Assembly: GCF_000315795.1 (NCBI RefSeq)
Contig: NZ_ANHY01000017.1
Location: 124,001-188,000, forward strand
Length of the DNA: 64,000 nucleotides
DNA from: Caenispirillum salinarum AK4
GTDB lineage: Bacteria > Pseudomonadota > Alphaproteobacteria > Rhodospirillales > Rhodospirillaceae
Direction: 5' to 3'
How positions within the stretch are numbered: position 1 is the first letter of the stretch; the number at the start of each line of letters is the position of its first letter. This document shows, one piece after another, positions 50,870 to 58,364 of this stretch. Under the pieces are notes generated by a model, which was not told where the DNA came from, did not search any database, and saw only the letters and a program-made list of their open reading frames with translations. Position numbers and translations under genes: made by a program.

Positions 50870-52300
50870 ATGGGGTATCGGGACATCGAGGACCCCGCGG
50901 AGCAGGGTGCGACCCGCATGGCCCGCGGCCGGATGGAACCCTCAAAAATCGTGTTCCTGGCGGTCTCCGCCGCCACGGTGCTCGGCTTGGCCTTCATGAT
51001 GGGGCTGTATTCCGGTGTCACCAGGAACGCCGCCTATAGCCTCGTGCGGACCATCAAGAACGACCTGACGCTCGTGATGGAGGAGAGCCCCAACGTCGTA
51101 GGCGCCGGGCGGCCCATCCATTTCCTTCAGCCGGCACGGCACAATGGCAGCGGGGTCACGGTTAACGCGGCGGCCGACGACGGGCGGCTGATCCTGCTCG
51201 CCGGCATGTTTGACAGCAAAGACAACGAACTGCGGCTCATGCGTCGCGATGGCACCGTGGTCGCGCGCTGGCCGGTGCGCTTCTCAGAACATTTTCCCGA
51301 TGCTTCGCATCTTCCGTCGGCGCCGGCGACGGACTGGAACATCGACACCCACGGGGCGCTCATGCGGCCGGACGGATCGGTGGTGTTCAACTACGAGTAC
51401 GGCGGCACAGTCAAGCTGTCCCGCTGCGGTGATGTCGAATGGACGCTGGCCCACCCCACGCACCACTCCATCGAAGCGGCCGAAGGCGGCGGCTTCTGGA
51501 TTCCCGGCCGGCGTTTTCTGGGGCCCGACGACCCGGACGTCTTTCCGCCCCTGACGACGCGGAGCAACAACGAGGTGATCGAAGACGACCTGATTCTTCG
51601 GGTGTCGGAAGACGGCGCGATCGAAGAGCAGGTGTCGGTGACGGAGGTGCTGTTCGACAACGGGCTAAAGCCATTGATGACGGCGACAGGCTACAATTTC
51701 AACAACTGGCGCGTACTGAACGGCGAACTTGTGCATCTCAACAAGATAGCGGAACTGCCCAGTCACATGGCTCCGGCCTTTTCCGGTTTTGAGGCCGGCG
51801 ATCTGGCGCTTTCGCTTCGGCAGCGAAACCTCATTTTTGTGGTCGACCCCGACGACTGGCGGGTCAAGTGGCACCAGGTCGGTCCGTGGGTGCGGCAGCA
51901 CGATCCCGAGTTCAACGCCGATGGCAGCATCAGCGTGTTCAACAACAATACCTATCGCACGGCGCTGAACGGCGACGACCACAGCGCACTCGACGCGCCG
52001 CGCGTCACAACGATCATGAAGGCGTTTCCGTCCGAGGGAGTCACGCGCACCGTGCTGGGCGAGCGTCAGGGGCAGGAGATGCTGTCCGTCATCCGCGGCA
52101 AGCTCGACCCAACCCCCAACGGCGGCACTCTGGTCACCGAATTCGAGTCGGGCCGCGCTGTCGAGTTTGACGATAGGGGCAGGGTGGTCTGGGAATACAT
52201 CAACCGCTACGACGAGGAATGGGTGCTGGAAATAACCGAGGCGCGCAGCTATCCGGCTTCGTTCTTCACCGTCGACGATTGGTCCTGCCCCGGCCGTTAG
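50870..52300 (+). CDS. Arylsulfotransferase (ASST)-like protein
   Basis: This 476-residue protein is anchored by one N-terminal helix (about 27-48), with the rest predicted periplasmic. The body is a beta-propeller with repeated G-x-V-V-F-N-Y, W-T-L-A-H-P-T-H-H-S-I-E-A near 192 and Q-H-D-P-E-F-N-A-D-G-S near 343, motifs found in arylsulfate sulfotransferases, which carry the sulfate on a His and need no PAPS. Whether the catalytic His set is complete was not verified. The ATG has GGAGCGGCG upstream, 16 bp after the sulfotransferase gene. Last gene of the module. Confidence 0.8.
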   Translation: MGYRDIEDPAEQGATRMARGRMEPSKIVFLAVSAATVLGLAFMMGLYSGVTRNAAYSLVRTIKNDLTLVMEESPNVVGAGRPIHFLQPARHNGSGVTVNAAADDGRLILLAGMFDSKDNELRLMRRDGTVVARWPVRFSEHFPDASHLPSAPATDWNIDTHGALMRPDGSVVFNYEYGGTVKLSRCGDVEWTLAHPTHHSIEAAEGGGFWIPGRRFLGPDDPDVFPPLTTRSNNEVIEDDLILRVSEDGAIEEQVSVTEVLFDNGLKPLMTATGYNFNNWRVLNGELVHLNKIAELPSHMAPAFSGFEAGDLALSLRQRNLIFVVDPDDWRVKWHQVGPWVRQHDPEFNADGSISVFNNNTYRTALNGDDHSALDAPRVTTIMKAFPSEGVTRTVLGERQGQEMLSVIRGKLDPTPNGGTLVTEFESGRAVEFDDRGRVVWEYINRYDEEWVLEITEARSYPASFFTVDDWSCPGR

Positions 52301-52455
52301 CGGATACGCGGAGCCGCAAGGGGAGCGCACCGGCATCCGTGCCTCCCCCAACACTCGACATCCGCACGGTGGCGGATTTAATATCCGCTCCCCATGTCGC
52401 ACGCGGACACGGGCGCCATGACGCGCGCCCTCAACCCAGGATGCCGGATCACCCC

Positions 52456-55400
52456 ATGACCAAGCACTACCCCGAAATCCAATCCAGCCCCAGCTTCCCC
52501 AAGCTTGAGGAAGAAATCCTCGAGACCTGGAAGCGGGACAAGATTTTCGAGCGGTCGGTGTCGCAGCGGTCCGGCGAGCAGGAGTTCGTCTTCTACGACG
52601 GCCCCCCGTTCGCCAACGGCCTGCCGCACTACGGCCACCTCGTGACGGGGTTCGTGAAGGACATCATTCCGCGCTTCCAGACCATGAAGGGCCACAAGGT
52701 CGACCGCCGCTTCGGCTGGGACTGCCACGGCCTGCCGGCCGAGCTGACCACGGAAAAGGAAATCGGCGTCTCCGGCCGCCACGCCATCCTCGACTACGGC
52801 ATCGGCAAGTTCAATGCGGCCTGCGAGACCTCGGTCATGCAGTTCACGGCGGACTGGGAATACTACGTCACCCGCCAGGGCCGCTGGGTGGACTTCGAGA
52901 ACGACTACAAGACCCTCGACATCACCTTCATGGAATCGGTGCTGTGGGCCTTCAAGACGCTCCATGAAAAGGGCCTGGTTTACGAGGGCCACAAGGTCGT
53001 GCCGTATTCCTGGGCCGTGCAGTCGCCGCTGTCCAACTTCGAGACGCGCCTTGATAACTCCTACCGCGAACGCGAGGACCCGGCGATCACCGTCGCCTTC
53101 TCCCTGACTCCGAAGGACGGCGACAAGGCCCCCATGAAGGTGCTGGCCTGGACGACGACGCCCTGGACCCTGCCGTCCAACCTGGCGCTCGCCGTGGGAC
53201 CGGAGATCGAGTACGCCGTGCTGGAGAAGGACGGCGAACACCTCGTCATCGGTGCCCAGACGCTCGCGCGCTACAAGAAGGAGCTGGGCGCGCTGGAGCA
53301 GGTGGGCACCATCACCGGCGCCGACCTCGTCGGCCGCACCTACGAGCCGCTGTTCCCCTACTTCAAGGACACCGAGAACGCGTTCCAGATCCTGGGGGCG
53401 GAGTTCGTCGACGTGGCCGAGGGCTCGGGCGTGGTGCACATGGCGCCGGGCTTCGGCGAGGACGACCTGATCGTCTGCGAGCAGTACGGCATTCCGCTGG
53501 TCGTGCCGGTGGACAACGAGGGCAAGTTCACCACCGAGGTGCCCGAGTACCAGGGCATGCTGGTGTTCGACGCCAACAAGCCCATCATCCAGGACCTGAA
53601 GGCGCAGGGCCGCGTCATCAAGCACGAGCAGTACCGCCACAACTATCCGCACTGCTGGCGCACCGACGAGCCCTTGATCTACAAGGCCATCAACAGCTGG
53701 TACGTGAAGGTCTCCGCCTTCAAGGACCGCATGGTGGAGCTGAACCAGGGCATCAACTGGATTCCGGGCCATGTCCGCGACGGCCTGTTCGGCAAGTGGC
53801 TGGAGAACGCGCGCGACTGGAACATCAGCCGGGCGCGTTTCTGGGGCACGCCGCTGCCCATCTGGAAGTCCGACGACCCGCGCTATCCGCGCGTCGACGT
53901 CTACGGCAGCCTGGATGACCTGGAGCGCGACTTCGGCGTGCGCCCGGACAACCTGCACCGCCCCTACATCGACGAACTGACCCGCCCGAACCCCGACGAC
54001 CCCACCGGCAAGTCCACCATGCGCCGGGTGGAGGACGTGTTCGACTGCTGGTTCGAAAGCGGCTCCATGCCGTTCGCCCAGGTCCACTACCCGTTCGAGA
54101 ACAAGGAGTGGTTCGAGGATCACTTCCCCGGCGACTTCATCGTGGAATACGTGGCCCAGACGCGCGGCTGGTTCTACACGCTGGTGGTGCTGGCGACGGC
54201 GCTGTTCGACAAGGCGCCGTTCCGCAACTGCATGTGCCATGGCGTCGTGCTGGACGAAAACCACCAGAAGTTGTCCAAGCGCCTGAAGAACTACCCGGAC
54301 CCGGTGGAGGTCTTCAACACCTACGGCTCGGACGCGCTGCGCTTCTACATGGTGTCCTCGCCCCTTCTGGTGGGCGGTGACCTCGCCATGCCCAAGGATG
54401 GCCGCGCCATCGCCCAGACCCAGCGGCAGGTGCTGATCCCGCTGTGGAATGCGTATTACTTCTTCACCCTTTATGCGAATGCCGAGGGCGTGAAGGCCGA
54501 GGCCGTGACCTCCAGCGAGAACGTGCTGGACCGCTACATCCTGGGCAAGACCCGCCGCTTCATCGAGGACATCGAAAAGGCGCTGTCGGTCTTCGACATC
54601 CCCGGCGCCTGCGCGGTGGTGCCGCCGTTCATCGACACGCTGAACAACTGGTACATCCGCCGCTCCCGCCCGCGCTTCTGGGCGGAGAACGGGCAGGCCG
54701 ACACGGCGGCGTTCAACACGCTCTACACCGTGCTGACCACCTTCTGCCGGGCCGCGGCACCCCTTCTGCCGTTCCTGACGGAGAAGATCTATCGCGGCCT
54801 GACGGGTGCGGAAAGCGTGCATCTGGCCGACTGGCCCGATGCGTTCGCCCTGCCGGCGGAGGCCGACCTGCTGGAGACCATGGACCTGGTGCGCGAGATC
54901 GCATCCGGCACCCTGGCCCTGCGCGAAACGGCGGGCAAGCGCGTGCGCCTGCCGCTGCCGGAACTGACGGTCGCGGTCTCGGGCGTGGAGCGCCTGAAGG
55001 CGTTCGAGGACGTCATCAAGGACGAGGTGAACGTCAAGACGGTCACCTTCGACGACAATCCGCACACGTACGGTACCCAGTCCCTGCACGTGAACCCCAA
55101 GATCGGTGCGCGCATCGGCAAGGCCATGCGCGACGTCATGGCCGCCAGCAAGAAGGGCGAGTGGGCGTTCAAGGACGACGGCACGGTGGAGATCGCCGGG
55201 CAGGTCCTTTCGGGCGATGACTTCAGCCTTCGCGTGCTGACGGCGGAAGGCGTGCACAGCCAGACCATCGCGCGCGGCCACGGCGTGGTGATCCTGGACG
55301 TGGAAACCACGCCGGACCTGGAGAACGAGGGCCTGGCCCGCGACGTCATCCGCCTGGTGCAGATGACCCGCAAGGAGGCCGACCTGCACATCTCCGACCG

Positions 55401-55596
55401 CATCGTGCTCACCATCGCCGCCGGTACGGCCCTGCGTCCGGCGCTGGAGCAGTTCGGCGAGACGGTCAAGCGCGAGACCCTGGCGGTCGACCTGCGCCTG
55501 TCCGACGACATGGACGGCGCGCATGTGGCCGAGCACCAGATGCAGGGCGAGCCGGTCAGGATCGGCGTCGCCAAGGCGGAGACGGCGGCCGCCTGA
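52456..55596 (+). CDS. ileS: Isoleucyl-tRNA synthetase, eukaryotic-like type
   Basis: This 1046-residue class I synthetase charges tRNA-Ile. It has the HIGH-type motif as H-Y-G-H (58-61, in P-P-F-A-N-G-L-P-H-Y-G-H) and a K-L-S-K-R variant of the KMSKS loop at 605 (followed by L-K-N-Y-P-D-P). Length, H-Y-G-H and the K-R ending place it in the eukaryotic-like clade rather than the E. coli type (H-V-G-H, K-M-S-K-S), a clade known to be less sensitive to mupirocin. The ATG at 52456 gives the family-like start; an ATG at 52441 is a possible alternative. Confidence 0.95.
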   Translation: MTKHYPEIQSSPSFPKLEEEILETWKRDKIFERSVSQRSGEQEFVFYDGPPFANGLPHYGHLVTGFVKDIIPRFQTMKGHKVDRRFGWDCHGLPAELTTEKEIGVSGRHAILDYGIGKFNAACETSVMQFTADWEYYVTRQGRWVDFENDYKTLDITFMESVLWAFKTLHEKGLVYEGHKVVPYSWAVQSPLSNFETRLDNSYREREDPAITVAFSLTPKDGDKAPMKVLAWTTTPWTLPSNLALAVGPEIEYAVLEKDGEHLVIGAQTLARYKKELGALEQVGTITGADLVGRTYEPLFPYFKDTENAFQILGAEFVDVAEGSGVVHMAPGFGEDDLIVCEQYGIPLVVPVDNEGKFTTEVPEYQGMLVFDANKPIIQDLKAQGRVIKHEQYRHNYPHCWRTDEPLIYKAINSWYVKVSAFKDRMVELNQGINWIPGHVRDGLFGKWLENARDWNISRARFWGTPLPIWKSDDPRYPRVDVYGSLDDLERDFGVRPDNLHRPYIDELTRPNPDDPTGKSTMRRVEDVFDCWFESGSMPFAQVHYPFENKEWFEDHFPGDFIVEYVAQTRGWFYTLVVLATALFDKAPFRNCMCHGVVLDENHQKLSKRLKNYPDPVEVFNTYGSDALRFYMVSSPLLVGGDLAMPKDGRAIAQTQRQVLIPLWNAYYFFTLYANAEGVKAEAVTSSENVLDRYILGKTRRFIEDIEKALSVFDIPGACAVVPPFIDTLNNWYIRRSRPRFWAENGQADTAAFNTLYTVLTTFCRAAAPLLPFLTEKIYRGLTGAESVHLADWPDAFALPAEADLLETMDLVREIASGTLALRETAGKRVRLPLPELTVAVSGVERLKAFEDVIKDEVNVKTVTFDDNPHTYGTQSLHVNPKIGARIGKAMRDVMAASKKGEWAFKDDGTVEIAGQVLSGDDFSLRVLTAEGVHSQTIARGHGVVILDVETTPDLENEGLARDVIRLVQMTRKEADLHISDRIVLTIAAGTALRPALEQFGETVKRETLAVDLRLSDDMDGAHVAEHQMQGEPVRIGVAKAETAAA

Positions 55597-55693
55597 GCCG
55601 CTGCTCCGGGACAGTCCCTGTGAAGTGCGAAGCCCGGCGGTTGGGCCGACTCCGCAACGGCCGCGCCGCCGTCCATGGCTGCTCAAGAGAATG

Positions 55694-55729
55694 CCCCGCA
55701 TGTCCAGGACGTGCGGGGTATTTTTTTTT
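55694..55729 (+). terminator. Strong intrinsic terminator of ileS
   Basis: CCCCGCATG/CGTGCGGGG-type stem (9 or more pairs, one G-U) with a TCCAGGA apex is followed by TATTTTTTTTT. Confidence 0.92.
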
Positions 55730-55758
55730 GAATCGTGAAAAATTCAGAAGTAAATAAA

Positions 55759-55782
55759 CAGCCGATCCGGAAAAATCGGCTG
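55759..55782. other. 8-bp hairpin in the leader of the TMEM198-like gene
   Basis: CAGCCGAT / ATCGGCTG with a CCGGAAAA loop. On the minus strand it is followed by TTTATTTAC, on plus by AATGGTTTT, so it could terminate in either direction or act as an attenuator. Confidence 0.5.
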
Positions 55783-55935
55783 AATGGTTTTGTCAAATTC
55801 CCCGAGACGGAGATAGTCTTTCCACGGGAAGACCTGATTCGCAGTCGCGGGCCGGCGCAGGGGAGAAGCGTCGGGTTTCGCAATGGTATGAGGGAAAGGC
55901 CGCTCGTCTTTCTTGTTCTTAAGGGGGGATCTGTA

Positions 55936-56658
55936 ATGAACGGGCTTGAGGATATTGTTTCCGCTACGGCTGATCTGATCACGAAAAACAACATTGTGAT
56001 GTCGGCGATTTTTCTGCCGGCGGGTGTTGTTTGTCTGTTGTATGGCCTGAAGCTGTTCCACTTTATCATCGCGATTCCGGGCCTCGCCATCGGAGCCGTT
56101 CTCGGCTACATGGCGGCCGATGTGCCGGGCGCGGTTGTCCTGGGCGTTCTCTTCGGTCTTTTGGCGGTCGTTCTGTTTCGCCTGGGGGTTTGGTTGAAGG
56201 GGGCGGCCCTCGGGCTTCTTCTCGCGATCTTCCTGGACAACTATTACGGCTGGGAGGGTGACTGGGTCTGGGTGGCGTATGTTTTCATCCCTCTTCTGTC
56301 GGGTGACCTCGCGCTGCGCCTGACCGACCTTTTGGCGATCATCACGACCTCGGCCACGGGAGCAGTGTTCGTGTCGTACGCCTTGGTGAACGGCTGGATG
56401 ATCCTTAACGGCGGGCTGGGCTACACCTACGGCTTCCAGAAGTGGATCGGCATGATCGCCCAGGGGCTGGACCACCATGGGATTGAGGGAACGTTCCGCT
56501 ATATTGCTTTCGAACTCATCGCCATCGCCGTTCTGTTCCTCTTTGGCGTCTTCTATCAGCTCAGGTTCAAGCCGAAGCGGGGCGCGGTCGAGCAGACCGA
56601 CGACAAACCGGTCGTTCTGGAGAAGGTCGAGGCGGCCGATGCCGTGGGTCGGAAGTGA
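55936..56658 (+). CDS. TMEM198/DUF4203-like membrane protein
   Basis: This 240-residue protein has about 7 helices rich in Gly and small residues (I-P-G-L-A-I-G-A-V-L-G-Y-M-A-A and neighbours, consistent with a glycine-zipper packing), a pattern seen in DUF4203/TMEM198 proteins. AAGGGGGG precedes the ATG. Codon usage is less GC-biased than neighbours (more A/T-ending codons such as GGT, GTT, CTT), which may mark more recent transfer. Function unknown. Confidence 0.78.
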   Translation: MNGLEDIVSATADLITKNNIVMSAIFLPAGVVCLLYGLKLFHFIIAIPGLAIGAVLGYMAADVPGAVVLGVLFGLLAVVLFRLGVWLKGAALGLLLAIFLDNYYGWEGDWVWVAYVFIPLLSGDLALRLTDLLAIITTSATGAVFVSYALVNGWMILNGGLGYTYGFQKWIGMIAQGLDHHGIEGTFRYIAFELIAIAVLFLFGVFYQLRFKPKRGAVEQTDDKPVVLEKVEAADAVGRK

Positions 56659-57070
56659 CGCGGCGTCGGACGTGTCGCCGGTCAATGATCCGCGTGCCGG
56701 TGCAGCCGGTCGGGCTGGCTCTCCGGTGGGTGCCGTCCGGCCCGTGCGGCGACTCGGGGCAGGAACATGATGCCGGGTGGTGACCGCTTCGCCTAAGGTT
56801 CTAGTCCGAAGGGCGTGCAGAAAGCGGCAAGTCGCAGCCCTTCGATCCGTGCGAGAGGAGAAGATGCAACGCAGAACAAAGGGTGGGCGTTTAAAATGTG
56901 GATCATTCCGACCGTGCTGAAATATTTGGATATTTCGGCGCAATAGGCCTCCCCGGCCTTGCATCCGCGGCGCGCATCTCCCACCCTTGTCAGCAAGTCG
57001 CACCACGCCCGGGCGGTTTCTGGTGCATGGTCCATCGCGCCTGCCGCCCCGGCAAAACAGGGAGGACCCC
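56659..57070. other. Intergenic region before the ATP-grasp gene
   Basis: A 412-bp gap with no supported gene. It contains an 8-bp inverted repeat with additional inner pairing at 56807-56844 (CGAAGGGC / GCCCTTCG), listed separately, and no recognisable tRNA. The promoter of the ATP-grasp operon should lie here. Confidence 0.5.
56807..56844. other. Inverted repeat, possible structured RNA or operator
   Basis: CGAAGGGC and GCCCTTCG arms with a 22-nt interior that can pair further (TGC/GCA), 226 bp upstream of the ATP-grasp start. No U-tract on either side. Confidence 0.4.
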
Positions 57071-58297
57071 GTGGCCGATACGGACCCGAACAAGAGCTAT
57101 GTCGCCCTTTTTGGGTGGAGCCTGCGCGCTATCGCCGGCGTCGCCAAATTCAACCGCAAATACGTCGTCGTGGCGCCAAGCTGGGCGGAACAGTACGCCA
57201 AGGAAAACGACATCCCCTTCATCGCCTGGGATTTCGAGCGCCTGAACGAACGCTCGTGGGAGATCGCCAAGATCCTCCAGGATGAAGGCGTCGAGGTCGC
57301 CGTGCCGCTTTACGAGGAAACGGTGGAGTGGGCCGGTGCCGTGAACGCCGTGCTCCAGAACAAGCCGCGCCTTTTGTCCCAGGCCATGCTGTTCCGCGAC
57401 AAGGCGCTGATGAAACGCCGCGCCCAGCTGGCCGGCATTCGCGTCGGCATCTTCGAGGAAGCGCATGACCGCGTGGACGTCGTCCGCTTCCTCAAGCGCG
57501 TCAACCAGACGCTGCTGAAGCTGGACGGCGACCCCAACGACCCGATCCACTTCAAGGCCTTCGACAAGGCGGGCTGCCTGGGGCACCGGGTCATCCGAAC
57601 CGTCGACGATGTGGAGAACATCTCCGACGACGAGTTCCCGGCGCTGCTGGAAAGCCATCTGGACGGTTGGGAGTTCGCCTGCGAGGTGTTCATCCACAAC
57701 CGCAAGATCCGCTTCCTGAACATCTCGGAATACGTCCACCTGGGCTACTCGGTGTTCATCCCGGCCAGCCCCAAGCTGGAGGCCTACCGCGAGCAGATCA
57801 CGCGCGAGATCGAGAAGCTGATCGAGGCCTTCGACATCGACTACGGCCTGATCCACCCCGAGTACTTCATCGCCAACGACGGCGTGATGTACTTCGGCGA
57901 GGTGGCCTACCGCGTGCCCGGCGGCAATGCCTTCGAGCTGATGGAACGCGCCTATGGCTTCAATGCCTATCAGGGGCAGGTCCTGGTCATGGACCCCAAG
58001 GCCACCGACGAGGAGATCGAGGCGTTCTTTCCCAAGGAGGTCGTGGACGCCAAGGGCCACGCCGGTTGCTTCCTGGTCTACCCGCGCCGGCGCGTCGTCT
58101 CGGAGATGCAGATTCCCGAGGAAACCGAGAACGACCCCTACTTCGAGTACCACGATCTGGCACCGCCCCTGGAACAGAAGGTTTCCAAGCGTGCCGCCTT
58201 CGGTAATCATTGGGGCACCTGCTATTTCTTCGGCCCCGACGCCGACAGGATGAAAGAGGTGCTGCTCGAGCAGGAAGAGCGCGACTTCTACACCTAA
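57071..58297 (+). CDS. ATP-grasp family enzyme
   Basis: This 408-residue protein is likely an amide- or peptide-bond-forming ligase that activates a carboxylate as acyl phosphate. The N-terminal Rossmann-like preATP-grasp domain is followed by an ATP-grasp core. The metal/ATP motif reads F-G-E-V-A-Y-R-V-P-G-G-N-A-F-E-L near residue 275, where most ATP-grasp enzymes have E-I-N-P-R. The middle has unusual H-R-V-I-R-T-V-D-D and E-F-A-C-E-V-F-I-H blocks. The start is GTG at 57071 with GGAGGA upstream. It is 67 bp upstream of the papain-like protein gene, same strand. Family is clear, reaction unknown. Confidence 0.85.
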   Translation: MADTDPNKSYVALFGWSLRAIAGVAKFNRKYVVVAPSWAEQYAKENDIPFIAWDFERLNERSWEIAKILQDEGVEVAVPLYEETVEWAGAVNAVLQNKPRLLSQAMLFRDKALMKRRAQLAGIRVGIFEEAHDRVDVVRFLKRVNQTLLKLDGDPNDPIHFKAFDKAGCLGHRVIRTVDDVENISDDEFPALLESHLDGWEFACEVFIHNRKIRFLNISEYVHLGYSVFIPASPKLEAYREQITREIEKLIEAFDIDYGLIHPEYFIANDGVMYFGEVAYRVPGGNAFELMERAYGFNAYQGQVLVMDPKATDEEIEAFFPKEVVDAKGHAGCFLVYPRRRVVSEMQIPEETENDPYFEYHDLAPPLEQKVSKRAAFGNHWGTCYFFGPDADRMKEVLLEQEERDFYT

Positions 58298-58364
58298 GCG
58301 TCCGGGACACGGAGTTCCGCGGCGCCGGACGGAAGCCAAGCGCGCCACGGAGAGGGAGTGTTGC

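Larger units (their letters stand above)
55597..55935. other. Intergenic region between ileS and the TMEM198-like gene
   Basis: A 339-bp stretch with no supported gene, noticeably AT-richer from about 55720. It holds the ileS terminator (55694-55729) and a second stem (55759-55782), both listed separately. The promoter of the following gene must lie between about 55740 and 55920. Confidence 0.5.

Noticed and set aside
56780-56850. Possible tRNA from a T-loop-like GGTTCTAGTCC
   Set aside because: No D-loop, anticodon arm or acceptor pairing could be drawn around it.
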